Shown: piece by piece, positions 51,877 to 61,074 of the stretch
Layout: each line of letters begins with the position of its first letter
How positions within the stretch are numbered: position 1 is the first letter of the stretch
Assembly (NCBI GenBank): GCA_019359445.1
Contig: JAHHHJ010000003.1
Location: forward strand, 62,001 to 126,000
Origin: Kastovskya adunca ATA6-11-RM4
Lineage (GTDB): Bacteria; Cyanobacteriota; Cyanobacteriia; Cyanobacteriales; Coleofasciculaceae
Direction: 5' to 3'
DNA length: 64,000 nucleotides
The notes under the pieces: generated by a model
Seen by the model: the letters and a program-made list of their open reading frames with translations, nothing else
What the model was told of the DNA's origin: nothing
Database searches by the model: none
Translations under genes and position numbers: made by a program

Positions 51877-53493
51877 ATGAGTGAGCTCAACTTGCGCCTA
51901 CAAATCGAAGGGCAAACGACCGATGTGGCACGAACAGTAACAGTAGATAAAAACGAGTTCACCATTGGTCGTTTGCCAGAGTGCGATTTGCACCTGCCTT
52001 CCTATGAGATCTCTCGCTATCATGCCCGTCTTCTCAAAACGGCGTCGGGAGTGTGGTTGATTGAAGACTTGGGCAGCACCAACGGGACGCGGCTTAATCA
52101 ACAACCCCTGACTTCTCCCAAACCTGTTAAGCATGGCGATGTAATTGAGCTAGGACAAATTTTCTTGCAGGTGATTTTGGCTTCCCCAACTCAACCCAGC
52201 CTAGGTCAAAGCCAGACCTCACTTCCAGGAGTGACGATTCTGCGGAGTGCGAAGGAACTGCAACGCCAATGGGTTCAGCCGGATACTCAGGGAGACGATC
52301 TTAGCAATCATCGTCAAGCGATCGTGCGTCTGCAAAACCTGGTGGACATTGCTAAGGCACTCAATTCCGCTGAATCCATTGAAGTGATTTTCTCGCGGGT
52401 GCAAGCGATCGTGTTCCGAGATTTGAAAATTGACCGCTTGGCGTTACTAGTCGATGTGAGTGGTTCTGGGCAACTCGAACTCCTTGATGCCGCGACCAAA
52501 GACGCCTCAGAACACGACACCCTGGCACCGGACGGCAGTTGGATTAGTCAGTCTATCTGTCAAAAAGTCTTTGCCGAGCAAGTGGCGATTAAAACGGCTG
52601 ATGCTCAAAGAGATTCCCGATTTGAAGGGGAACAGAGCATTTTAGTTAAAGGCATTCGCAGCGCCATGGCTGTCCCGTTGTGGCACGAAAGCAAGGTGGT
52701 TGGCGTGCTTTACGGCGATGCCCAGATTTCTGTGAGCCACTGGCAAAAAGACGGAGAGGAAGACTTGAGCTTTTTTTCCGCTTTGGCTAATCTCGTGGCG
52801 TCAAGCGTACAACGCTGGCTATTGACTCAGAAGCTGAAAAATGAAGAAACTATTCGCCACCGACTAGAGCGCTACCACTCGCCAGCCGTTGTTCAGCATT
52901 TGATTACAGTAGGCAAATCCGAAGACGGTCGAATTTCTCCAGCAGAAGGCGAGATTAGTATTCTCTTTGCAGATTTGGTGGGATTTACCGCCATGTCAGA
53001 ACGGCTGAGTCCGGTGCAAATTGCTCAACTGCTCAATAGTTTTTTTGAGGAGATGTTACAGGAAGTTTTTGCAGCGGGCGGAACGCTAGATAAGTTTATT
53101 GGCGACTGCATCATGGCATTTTTTGGCGCTCCGGAACCCCAAGCGGATCATGCTAAACGTGCCTTTGCGGCAGCTCAAGGAATGCTAGAGCGTCTGGAGC
53201 GACTCAATGCCAAAAAGACTTGGGCTAAACCTCTGCAATTGCGGATTGCAATTAATAGCGGCAAAGCGGTGGTGGGAGATGTCGGTAGCTCTCAACGGGT
53301 GGACTACACGGTTTTAGGCGCAACGATCAATCTTGCCGCTCGACTGGAGGGAATTTGTCCTCCTGGTGAATGCGTTATCAGCGAAGTCACCTACACTCAA
53401 CTGGAATGTCCTTCCGGCTTTTCTGAAATGGGAGAACACCGCTTTAAGGGGATCAACAGACCGATACGGGTGTATCAGACGCATCGACATTGA
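51877..53493 (+). CDS. FHA-GAF class III adenylate cyclase
   Basis: A 538-residue signalling protein; ATG at 51877 follows AGGAGG. Order: FHA domain (about 25-100) with IGRLPECDLHL, YEISRYHARL and EDLGSTNGTRL, which binds phosphothreonine; a GAF domain (about 150-320) with a typical AVPLWHESKVVGVLYGD; a short helical linker; and a class III cyclase domain (about 360-535). Metal-binding Asp residues sit in LFADLVGFT and GDCIMAFF; Lys in LDKFIG and Thr in YTVLGATINLAARLE indicate ATP as substrate, and Asn/Arg of INLAAR stabilise the transition state. It should make cAMP in response to GAF ligand or FHA-bound kinase targets. Repeat R4 follows. Confidence 0.92.
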   Translation: MSELNLRLQIEGQTTDVARTVTVDKNEFTIGRLPECDLHLPSYEISRYHARLLKTASGVWLIEDLGSTNGTRLNQQPLTSPKPVKHGDVIELGQIFLQVILASPTQPSLGQSQTSLPGVTILRSAKELQRQWVQPDTQGDDLSNHRQAIVRLQNLVDIAKALNSAESIEVIFSRVQAIVFRDLKIDRLALLVDVSGSGQLELLDAATKDASEHDTLAPDGSWISQSICQKVFAEQVAIKTADAQRDSRFEGEQSILVKGIRSAMAVPLWHESKVVGVLYGDAQISVSHWQKDGEEDLSFFSALANLVASSVQRWLLTQKLKNEETIRHRLERYHSPAVVQHLITVGKSEDGRISPAEGEISILFADLVGFTAMSERLSPVQIAQLLNSFFEEMLQEVFAAGGTLDKFIGDCIMAFFGAPEPQADHAKRAFAAAQGMLERLERLNAKKTWAKPLQLRIAINSGKAVVGDVGSSQRVDYTVLGATINLAARLEGICPPGECVISEVTYTQLECPSGFSEMGEHRFKGINRPIRVYQTHRH

Positions 53494-53516
53494 AGGAATG
53501 CTGAGTAAGAGTTAGG

Positions 53517-53735
53517 GAGCAGGGGAGCAGGGGAGCAGGGGTGCAGGGGAGCGGGGGTGCAGGGGTGCAGGGGTGCAGGGGTGCAGGGGTGCAGGGGTGC
53601 AGGGGTGCAGGGAAGAACCTCTTACCTTTCATACTTCATACTTCACCCTTCATACTTCACCCTTCATACTTCACCCTTCATACTTCATACTTCATACTTC
53701 ATACTTTCTCCCCGACTCAGGACTCAGAAACCTCG
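53517..53735. repeat. Composite tandem-repeat element R4, reverse orientation
   Basis: Octamers GGGAGCAG/GGGTGCAG (53517-53612), a short link, heptamers ACTTCAT/ACTTCAC (53628-53704) and a final CCGACTCAGGACTCAG (53711-53727). It has the same modules as R1 and R2 but in reverse order and complement. Confidence 0.85.
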
Positions 53736-53872
53736 TCCTTAAGGAATAGTGACTCACCCCAGCTTCTATATAACCAGTTAGAAAATCGCTACATAAAATG
53801 TACTTAGAGGTAATATTTCGATATACAATGTCCAGATGGTATGGGTAAGTACAAATTACTATTCAGCAGTTA

Positions 53873-54121
53873 ATGTCAACTCGATCATCTAGCCTAATCT
53901 ATCCCTCTGACGCTGTTGGTGACGCTCTATCTGGCAGCCGCCACGAGAAGGCAAAAGCTGGCGACGTGCGATCGCTTGACCGTATGAAGTGCCTCTATCA
54001 GACCGATCAGCAAATGAAGTACCTGCATTTGCAAGCCGAAATTGAGTTGCTGTTGCAGCACTTGCAAACGATGAAGCAGCAACGGATGGCGATGGTGCCG
54101 CCTGAGGCTGAGGCTCAGTAG
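53873..54121 (+). CDS. Small coiled-coil protein of unknown function
   Basis: An 82-residue protein with a Ser-rich, presumably disordered N-terminus and a C-terminal helix YQTDQQMKYLHLQAEIELLL that has a heptad pattern. Similar short proteins are conserved across cyanobacteria, so it is likely real. ATG at 53873; no strong ribosome site. No membrane or export features. Convergent with the large membrane protein gene 90 bp on. Confidence 0.65.
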   Translation: MSTRSSSLIYPSDAVGDALSGSRHEKAKAGDVRSLDRMKCLYQTDQQMKYLHLQAEIELLLQHLQTMKQQRMAMVPPEAEAQ

Positions 54122-54211
54122 CAAGGCTCTAAAGTTGCATAACTTGCCTCGCCATCCTGCTCGCTCAAGCCGTAGTTTCAGCGAACAAAGCAACTGGCGA
54201 GGCGGTAGTTT

Positions 54212-56608
54212 TTATTCAAAGCGCTTACTTTGGGTTGACCAGCGCTTGAGGTTGTAGTTATTTTGACCATCGACGACCAACGCCGGGGAACCGCCGTCTC
54301 CCAAATCAGCGATCGCGGTGAGGGAAGTCGCCGCATTCTTACTAAATTCGCTGTACAGTAGACCACCTGTATCAGAAAAAATTAAGGTACGTGCCTTAAA
54401 ACGTTTTCCATCTTGAGTCGGTGGCTCAATATCTGGTTTTTTCAGTGCCCCGGATAAATCTTCATAAAGGGTCAGCAGGGCTTCTGGCTCTTTATTCCCG
54501 GTTAGATCAATCGGTCGGACTGTCCAGTGTCCCAACTCTTGCAGCATCATCGGTAAGCTGGGTAGGTCACCGGACTTAAACTGACCGCTCGCCACTAACT
54601 CCCGCCAGAGGGTAGGGAGCAAGACAGACGCCCACTGCGGCTGTAGCTTATTGAGTTCGGCAATGGTGATGGAACCGGGTTCTATCCATTGCAAGGCAGC
54701 GTCGGTATGGGCAAGGGGACGGTTTTTTGGGGCAGCGCCAACGGGGGCAGCGATCGCGGCTAGAGGCTCTCCCACAGCTAGCAATTGTAAATTCCCCCCT
54801 TGAAGACGAATGGCTTGCACCGTTGCCATCGTCGAGTCTTGGCGTCCATCAGTTGTCCAAACAGTCACTTGAATTCGCGGGTCAACATCCAAACCCAAGC
54901 GCCGCCACAAGAACTGAATCGGTGCTGATTGGGGTAACTGCAAGTTGGTAAACGGCGGCTGCTGCCAGCGAACACTATCATTAAACGCCCCCACCTGCAC
55001 CTGATACCAGACTTGTTGAGGCTCTTTTGAGAGGGATGAAATACCTATTGCTGTATTACTGTCTGGTTGCACCCAATCGCTAGAGTTAATCGTGGAAACG
55101 ACCTCGGCAGCACCGACAATTTGACTCAAATGAGCGCGGGTGTTGGAAGCCTCGGCAAAGGCGGTATTGAGATGATCGAGCAATTCAGCAATTTTGGGAG
55201 GCATGACGGCGACTGCTGTCGTCGCAGACACCAAAGTGGAAGTGGTGGGGGATTGCTTCAACCAAGCGATCGCGCTATCTCGTCCCTGCTGGGCAGAACG
55301 CATCAACGCGCCCCAGCTTTTGGCTTCATAATCTTCAGCATTAACCGCTAACGCGGCTTCGACTCGCTTCCCCAGACGTCCAGAATCGCTCTTGAGCAAC
55401 ATGGCAATTTCCTGCATCGGTGCCCCTGGAGCTGTTGCTTGGAAGATGAGCAAAGCCTCTGCCCAACGACCATCAATTAAACTTGCCGTGATTTGTTGAG
55501 CGGGGGTTGCCCAAGATTCTTGGGCTTGCAACTCGCTCAATTGGGCATGGAATCCAATCACATCTAGTTGTGCTTGAGCAGCGACTGACCAGTCTTTTTG
55601 TGACTTTAGGGTTTGCAATTTTCGCTTGGCTAGCGACCATAAGCCACTACTAGATAGAGTCAAGGCATCCCGGTAGGCTGGCAAGTCTAAGGCAGGTTGT
55701 GCTAGGGAAATCTCCTCTAAATAAATGGGGTTTGGGGCAAAGTCGCGGGGTTGAATTTGATAGATCTTAAAGCGGGGTTCTAGTCCCACCGTTTGATTGA
55801 CAATCAGTTCTGGGGTATCTTCCCCGGTAATGGCTTGCCAGTAGGGTGATTCTTTGGTGGGGCTAGTCCATTGCAACATCACGCTGAGATGGCTCTGGCT
55901 AGGGTTGTAGTGAACGATCTGCCCGTAGGTGATGGGAGTGTTATTGCGTTCGAGTTGCCCAGAGAGATTCAGCCAGATGCCAGAGGCGGGGGCAGTATCA
56001 TCTAGGCGAATTTGTGTCAGCGGTAGGGAATCAGATGCCCCCTGATAATCTGCTTCTGCGGCACCTAAAGGCGCAACAACAAACGATTCTTCTAAATTGG
56101 CGATCGCTAGGGAAGTGACTAGCTGGTAGTATTTTTCACCGTTGGGTGAGGGCGCAGGCTGGAGCGAGTCAATGGCAAGTTGGTAAACCCGCAGTTCCAC
56201 GATCTGCTCACAATTGCTGTAGCAGTTTGTAGGAGAAGCCAGGAGGGGAACTAACAGCTCGGAATCGAGGGCGATAGGATTACCCGCCGTCATACCGCTA
56301 CTCTTAATCTCTTCCCGGATGGCGCTAAGGGTTTGGGCAGGATTGCTAGTTGTGATCGGGATTCGCGTCCAGGCGGGTAAAAATTTGTTCAACCAGACAA
56401 CGGAACCAGGATCGAGCATCAACAAAAGACTGAGCCAGATGCCCCCAGCAACGATACCAACGGCACCCATCAAAGCAGCGATCGCGCTCAAGGTGACGAG
56501 ACAACTTCCCTGGCGGGATTGTTGCTTAGGGGAGGGTGGCTTAGGCGAGGGTTTAGTGGTCAACGGACTGTCTTGAATTCCCATTTGAGGTCTGTCTTTT
56601 GCTCTCAT
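54212..56608 (-). CDS. Large single-pass membrane protein, function unknown
   Basis: A 798-residue protein; ATG at 56608 chosen, with alternatives at 56584 (ATG) and 56662 (TTG). A Pro-rich cytoplasmic N-terminus leads to one hydrophobic segment (LSAIAALMGAVGIVAGGIWLS, in two parts; about residues 40-70). The rest is extracytoplasmic, with CYSNCEQIVELRVYQLAI near 130, tetratricopeptide-like helices in the middle and a C-terminal beta-rich part with TLIFSDTGGLLYSEFS. Conserved in cyanobacteria, role unknown. Separated from the downstream glycosyltransferase by only about 70 bp. Confidence 0.75.
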   Translation of the reverse strand: MRAKDRPQMGIQDSPLTTKPSPKPPSPKQQSRQGSCLVTLSAIAALMGAVGIVAGGIWLSLLLMLDPGSVVWLNKFLPAWTRIPITTSNPAQTLSAIREEIKSSGMTAGNPIALDSELLVPLLASPTNCYSNCEQIVELRVYQLAIDSLQPAPSPNGEKYYQLVTSLAIANLEESFVVAPLGAAEADYQGASDSLPLTQIRLDDTAPASGIWLNLSGQLERNNTPITYGQIVHYNPSQSHLSVMLQWTSPTKESPYWQAITGEDTPELIVNQTVGLEPRFKIYQIQPRDFAPNPIYLEEISLAQPALDLPAYRDALTLSSSGLWSLAKRKLQTLKSQKDWSVAAQAQLDVIGFHAQLSELQAQESWATPAQQITASLIDGRWAEALLIFQATAPGAPMQEIAMLLKSDSGRLGKRVEAALAVNAEDYEAKSWGALMRSAQQGRDSAIAWLKQSPTTSTLVSATTAVAVMPPKIAELLDHLNTAFAEASNTRAHLSQIVGAAEVVSTINSSDWVQPDSNTAIGISSLSKEPQQVWYQVQVGAFNDSVRWQQPPFTNLQLPQSAPIQFLWRRLGLDVDPRIQVTVWTTDGRQDSTMATVQAIRLQGGNLQLLAVGEPLAAIAAPVGAAPKNRPLAHTDAALQWIEPGSITIAELNKLQPQWASVLLPTLWRELVASGQFKSGDLPSLPMMLQELGHWTVRPIDLTGNKEPEALLTLYEDLSGALKKPDIEPPTQDGKRFKARTLIFSDTGGLLYSEFSKNAATSLTAIADLGDGGSPALVVDGQNNYNLKRWSTQSKRFE

Positions 56609-56679
56609 ATCCCATCGGTTGCTTACTGCTTTTTGTCGTTGCGAATACCGGAGAACGGACAAGAGGAGCGATCGCGGTT

Positions 56680-57918
56680 TTAAGTTTGCGATCGCGCCGA
56701 GGTACCCTCACCGATTAAAACGTTTTCATACAGCTCCCCTGCTCGTTCCCAAGTGTATTCTGATTCAATTAATGCCCGTCCGTTCTCTGACAGTTGTTTG
56801 CGGAGCTTGCGGTCTTCAAACAAGCGACTGATCGCATAGACATACTCGGTCGGTTCGTTGGCGCGTAATGCCCGCAATGGCACGCCGCCATCCACCTCTA
56901 GCCCCTCCAAACCGCGATCGCTACTCACCACGGGTACTCCTGCTGCCATAGCTTCTAGGGTTTTATTTTTAATCCCAAACCCTGTCCGCATTGGTACCAC
57001 ACAAACCGTCGCCTTGTGTAGGTAGTCCACGATTGACGGGACGCGACCTGTTACCGAAATTCCTGGCTGTTCCTGCAATTCCAACACCTCCGCTACAGGT
57101 TTTGCTCCCACCAGTTCCAGAGTCGTTTCGGGATGACGCTCTCTAACTTTCGGGAACACTTCTAGGCTAAAAAAGCGCACCGCATCAATATTCGGTCGGT
57201 TATCCATCGCCCCAATAAACACCAAGCGCTGTCCCCCCGGATCGGAGATGCGACGAGGAAACAACTTGAAGTCTACCCCGTTGGGAATGACGCTAATCGC
57301 TGCTTTTGGGGCAAACTCCCGAATCTGACGGCGATCGTCTTCTGTCGTCACCACAATCCCGGAAAACTTAGAACAGTACTGCTCCTCGTAACGACGCAAC
57401 AACGGTAAATTTAGTTGATCCCGTAGATTATTTTCCGAAGTTCCCGTCTCCAACTGATTGCGACAAGTTCCGTACACCGAACTATGGATATTTACGACAG
57501 TTCGCAGCCGTTCTTGCCAATCCGGTTGCACATAGATTTCATTCACACTATGCTCGCAAGTGATCGCCTCAAACCTGCCATCCCGCACCGCCTCATTTAT
57601 CCATTGCTGCATATCTGGCGAATAGAGGTGTAGCACGCTTGGAGGCGTCCCCTGTTGCAAAAAGGCACTGAAACGCTGCATTTTTCCCAGTATCCCGCCC
57701 TCTGCCTCCGCAGGCTTCGGTCGCCCAAATACCACCAACTCCTCTACCCACTCCCCCAACTCTTCCACTTCCGCATCCGTAACATCTTCATTACGCTGCA
57801 CGAGTGCCGTAATTTGATGACGCTTGCTCAAGTACTTCAGTAAATTGAACGTCCTGACTTGGGTTCCCCCCCCTGTGGGAGGGTAGGGAAAAGTAGAAGA
57901 GAGCATTAAAATCTTCAT
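56680..57918 (-). CDS. Glycosyltransferase family 4 protein
   Basis: A 412-residue GT4 enzyme, ATG at 57918. The N-terminal domain opens LSSTFPYPPTGGGTQVR; HSSVYGTC and VIPNGVDFKLFP lead into the donor domain LVFIGAMDNRPNIDAV, VVPMRTGFGIKNKTLEAMA and the final VVSSDRGLEGL. The EX7E motif is changed to GFGIKNKTLE, the variant common in this subgroup. Substrate unknown; probably cell-surface polysaccharide. Same strand as the large membrane protein, which lies about 70 bp downstream of its stop codon. Adjacent to a truncated gene and a GT2 on the opposite strand, forming a sugar-polymer cluster. Confidence 0.88.
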   Translation of the reverse strand: MKILMLSSTFPYPPTGGGTQVRTFNLLKYLSKRHQITALVQRNEDVTDAEVEELGEWVEELVVFGRPKPAEAEGGILGKMQRFSAFLQQGTPPSVLHLYSPDMQQWINEAVRDGRFEAITCEHSVNEIYVQPDWQERLRTVVNIHSSVYGTCRNQLETGTSENNLRDQLNLPLLRRYEEQYCSKFSGIVVTTEDDRRQIREFAPKAAISVIPNGVDFKLFPRRISDPGGQRLVFIGAMDNRPNIDAVRFFSLEVFPKVRERHPETTLELVGAKPVAEVLELQEQPGISVTGRVPSIVDYLHKATVCVVPMRTGFGIKNKTLEAMAAGVPVVSSDRGLEGLEVDGGVPLRALRANEPTEYVYAISRLFEDRKLRKQLSENGRALIESEYTWERAGELYENVLIGEGTSARSQT

Positions 57919-58059
57919 GGATCAAGCTCTCACACATAATTGACTTAAGAGAGATAGTAGGATATCTCTGGACGTTTTTAAGCTTTTCTGTTCTCCTGAC
58001 ACTTTCCCGCAAATCAGTTAGGCTGTGGAGGGCGATCGCACTCCAAGGAGTTTTTCAGG

Positions 58060-58284
58060 ATGGAATCCCGTGGAATTTATACCTTGGCGAATGATGCTGT
58101 ATACGACCAGCTAGTCGCACTACTCAACAGCATTGAGACTAATATTAGCCCTGACGAACCTATTCGTATCATTCCTTACAATAACAAGCTCGATCGCATT
58201 AAACAGGAAATCGCGCCTAGAAATAATGTCACTCTCTTCAACGACTACAATAAAGTGTCATTAACGACACTAAAACCCAAGTAA
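58060..58284 (+). pseudogene. Truncated N-terminus of an Npun_R2821/R2823-like protein
   Basis: A 74-residue frame whose sequence (GIYTLANDAVYDQLVALLNSI, IRIIPYNNKLDRI, NNVTLFND) matches the first 70 or so residues of a roughly 330-residue cyanobacterial family found with glycosyltransferases. It stops abruptly; no continuation was found in other frames before the GT2 gene starts 14 bp later. AGTGTC/GACACT at the junction can form a small hairpin. A remnant is more likely than a functional short protein. Confidence 0.6.
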
Positions 58285-58298
58285 ATTTAAGTGGTAGA

Positions 58299-59243
58299 GT
58301 GCCTAAAATCAGTGTTTGTATTCCCACCTTCAATCGTGCAGATTTATTGGCGATCGCGATTGATAGCGTTCTTCAGCAAACTGAGCAAGATTTTGAGTTA
58401 ATTGTTTGTGACGACGGTTCTCAAGATGCAACGCCGGAACTGATGTCACAGTACAAAGACAGCCGTATTCACTATATTCATCATCCCCAAAACATTGGGA
58501 AAAGTAATAATATGCGCTCTGGGTTTGAGGCGGCGCAGGGAGACTATTTTATTAAGTTTGATGATGATGACCGTATAACACCAGAGTTTCTCGCTTGCAC
58601 AAGTGAAGTTTTAGACAGAGAACCCAGGGTTGATTTTGTGGGAACTGACCATTGGGTGATTGATATTAATAACCTTCGCAACGAGCAAGCGACGCAGGTA
58701 AATTCTCAGAAGTGGGGAAGAACGAACTTGCGCCAAGGGGTAGTTGAGAACTTGCTAGATGTGGTTTTTGTCAAGCAAAGTTTTCAAATTGGTGCAACGT
58801 TATTTCGTCGCCAAGTTTTGCAGGAAGTCGGATATATGCTGCCAAATATCCAAAACTGCGAGGATAATGACTTGTTTGTGCGTTTGGCTTTGGCGGGAAA
58901 GCAAGGCTATTATTTGCCCAAACGGTTGATGGAATATCGCGTCCATGCTGAACAGCAAGGTATTAATCGAGCCATTCCTTATTTGACTGATAAACTACGT
59001 TATTTAGAAAATTATCAGTTTGAGTCAGAACTAGAGAAAATTCGGCGATCGCGTTTAGCAGAAACGCAATTACTCCTAGGGTTGCGCTTGATCGAACGGG
59101 GAGAAACCCAAAAAGGGCGACAGCTTGTTCAGACAGGAAAATCCGCGTCTTCAGCAAAAGCCTGGGCGGGGTTAGTATTATCCTACTTACCCTTCGGGCT
59201 ACGTTCTCCAGCTTTTGCCGCTTTGCGGCGAGTTAAACCCTAG
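58299..59243 (+). CDS. Glycosyltransferase family 2 protein
   Basis: A 314-residue inverting GT2. GTG at 58299 begins PKISVCIPTFNRADLL; the DxD-type KFDDDDR sits near residue 90, DDGSQDATP near 38, and CEDNDLF later supplies the base region. The C-terminal 70 residues carry a hydrophobic helix (AWAGLVLSYLPFGL). Donor and acceptor unknown; the neighbouring GT4 and truncated gene suggest surface glycan assembly. Monocistronic. Confidence 0.88.
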   Translation: MPKISVCIPTFNRADLLAIAIDSVLQQTEQDFELIVCDDGSQDATPELMSQYKDSRIHYIHHPQNIGKSNNMRSGFEAAQGDYFIKFDDDDRITPEFLACTSEVLDREPRVDFVGTDHWVIDINNLRNEQATQVNSQKWGRTNLRQGVVENLLDVVFVKQSFQIGATLFRRQVLQEVGYMLPNIQNCEDNDLFVRLALAGKQGYYLPKRLMEYRVHAEQQGINRAIPYLTDKLRYLENYQFESELEKIRRSRLAETQLLLGLRLIERGETQKGRQLVQTGKSASSAKAWAGLVLSYLPFGLRSPAFAALRRVKP

Positions 59244-59354
59244 AATTACACAACAACGTTTGGAAAATTTAAACCTTTGGGGGTATCGAGGGCTGGTGTG
59301 ATCTGTCACATTGCAATAGGACGTTATTGCAGTGAGGCGGGTAAAGAAAGTTGC

Positions 59355-60173
59355 ATGGAAACGATTGAGCTGAAGTTGCTGTTAAAGTTACTGAGTTTTC
59401 CCGATTACCGGGCAGCGATCGCCAAAACTAAGCCGACCTCTAAAATGACTGTGGCAGAATGTGAGGAGGTGTGTCAGAAGTTATGCGATCGCGGTTTGCT
59501 TGCGTGTTCCTACGCCGTCAGCCGTTTCCAAATTGCTCCTCCCGGCGAATTTCTCCTGCAACAAGATACAGAAGAACTCCCCCTCACTGACGCAGAACGC
59601 CAAGCGCTGCAAGCCAGCACTAAAGGGACAATTACGCCTGAAAAAACAGGTATTCCCTCTGAGGAACGACAAACCACCATTCAAAACTTGGCAGAACGAG
59701 GGTTGATTGAGGTAAACCCCAGGGACAAAAAAATTCAAGAAATCTGGCTGACGGAACGGGGGAAAGAGTATCTGCAATACGAGTACAACCCCAGTGGGAC
59801 TCAGTTTGTTCTCAGCCTAGATTTACTCAACAACTATGTTCAATTTTTGCGGGAATCCTTCCGATCTGTTTCGCCTCCCCCTCCAGTGGCTAGCCACTGG
59901 AGGGGCGACGACAAGATTTTGCTAGTCATTCAGGAATTAGATCGCCAGTTATCTACTAATAACCACCTGCCGATTTTTAATCTCCGCGAGAAATTAGATC
60001 CCCTGCTATCAAGGGAAGAGTTAGACAAAGCGCTTCATCACTTGGAACAAGGTGACAAAATTAAGCTGAGTCCTTTGCCAACAGCCAGAGCTAGTGCCTT
60101 TACGACGGAACAAATTGAGGCAGTAATTACTCAAGATACAGGGAAGCCGCTATTTTTTGTCAGTTTGAAATAG
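59355..60173 (+). CDS. Winged-helix-like protein of unknown function
   Basis: A 272-residue protein. ATG at 59355 (METIELKLLLKLL) is preferred over a TTG-type start 26 codons earlier. Two helix-rich repeats (SFPDYRAAI and SREELDKALHHLEQGDKI) look like winged-helix units with a wing-like ARGLIEVNP stretch between. A DNA- or protein-binding role is possible, not shown. The sequence SPPPPVASHW interrupts it at about residue 185. No signal peptide. Convergent with the ParB-like gene. Confidence 0.55.
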   Translation: METIELKLLLKLLSFPDYRAAIAKTKPTSKMTVAECEEVCQKLCDRGLLACSYAVSRFQIAPPGEFLLQQDTEELPLTDAERQALQASTKGTITPEKTGIPSEERQTTIQNLAERGLIEVNPRDKKIQEIWLTERGKEYLQYEYNPSGTQFVLSLDLLNNYVQFLRESFRSVSPPPPVASHWRGDDKILLVIQELDRQLSTNNHLPIFNLREKLDPLLSREELDKALHHLEQGDKIKLSPLPTARASAFTTEQIEAVITQDTGKPLFFVSLK

Positions 60174-60339
60174 AAGCTGTTGGGCTATTGGGGGCGGGTA
60201 TTTAGAAGTTACGACAGATGAAATCATAGACAACGAAAAATTAAGCGAACGTTTAGGCTGTCATAGGTTTACTTAGCGTCTGGGAGAGTTGAATTAGGCT
60301 GCTTAATTAAGTTGGGATGACCGTAATAAGGAAAAAGAT

Positions 60340-61074
60340 TTAACTAAACAAGAGCCGTGACCAACTATCAACTATAGCAACCATTTTGTCACCGTTTACA
60401 CCTTTAACTAGTCTTTTTCCATTTTTGACTTTAACCCGTTCCACTACATCGCTCAATGATTCAAACTTCTTTTTCTGACGCTCCTTTTCCACGCTTTCAG
60501 CAATTTCAGCAGCTTTCTTATCTGTCAAACCAGTACTTCTTAATCTAAAAGCTAGCTCAGATAAGCTCATGTTGTTGAAGACATCTAAAGGTTGAATCCT
60601 ACTGGGAAGTTGATTTTTAAGTTCTTTAATTTCATTTTCTAAATATTGTCTGTCTCTCGCCTGTTCTGCTTTTAGCTCATTAATTCTATTTTCCACCCGA
60701 ACTTCAAAATTCGTCAGGCGAGCTTCATCTGAACCAGAATTTTCTTTTTCTGGAGGAGCAGGTTTTGGCTTTCTCAGTAATTTAATTTGTTCTTTAATAA
60801 CCTCCTCATTCTCATCCTCAATAATATATGCCCCAATCATTTCACCTTTACGAGAATCTATCTCTCTTGCTCTCGCAGCAGCATAGTACTCAAATCCTCC
60901 CTCAACTACATCATATGACTGCAAGCTTGTTCGACGAACAACTATTGGATTGATAATTCCTTCAGCTTCTAAAATCAATTGGGCAGCTTGTTCCAACTCC
61001 TCATTTGAAAACTTTGAACGAGGAATGGTGGAGCTAATTTTTTTGACAGCTATAAGCGAGGTAGATAACTTCAT
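60340..61074 (-). CDS. ParB-like protein with coiled coil and helix-hairpin-helix C-terminus
   Basis: A 244-residue protein. The first 100 residues are ParB-N-like: IINPIVVRR and VVEGGFEYYAAARARE recall the substrate-binding box. Residues about 110-160 form a charged coiled coil (RINELKAEQARDRQYLENEI). The C-terminal 80 residues have a helix-hairpin-helix pattern (FESLSDVVERVKVKNGKRL, KGVNGDKMV). The usual ParB DNA-binding HTH is missing. ATG at 61074 overlaps the end of the nuclease-ParA gene by 4 bp, so the two are coexpressed. It may bind DNA through the helix-hairpin-helix and stimulate the ParA ATPase. Confidence 0.72.
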   Translation of the reverse strand: MKLSTSLIAVKKISSTIPRSKFSNEELEQAAQLILEAEGIINPIVVRRTSLQSYDVVEGGFEYYAAARAREIDSRKGEMIGAYIIEDENEEVIKEQIKLLRKPKPAPPEKENSGSDEARLTNFEVRVENRINELKAEQARDRQYLENEIKELKNQLPSRIQPLDVFNNMSLSELAFRLRSTGLTDKKAAEIAESVEKERQKKKFESLSDVVERVKVKNGKRLVKGVNGDKMVAIVDSWSRLLFS

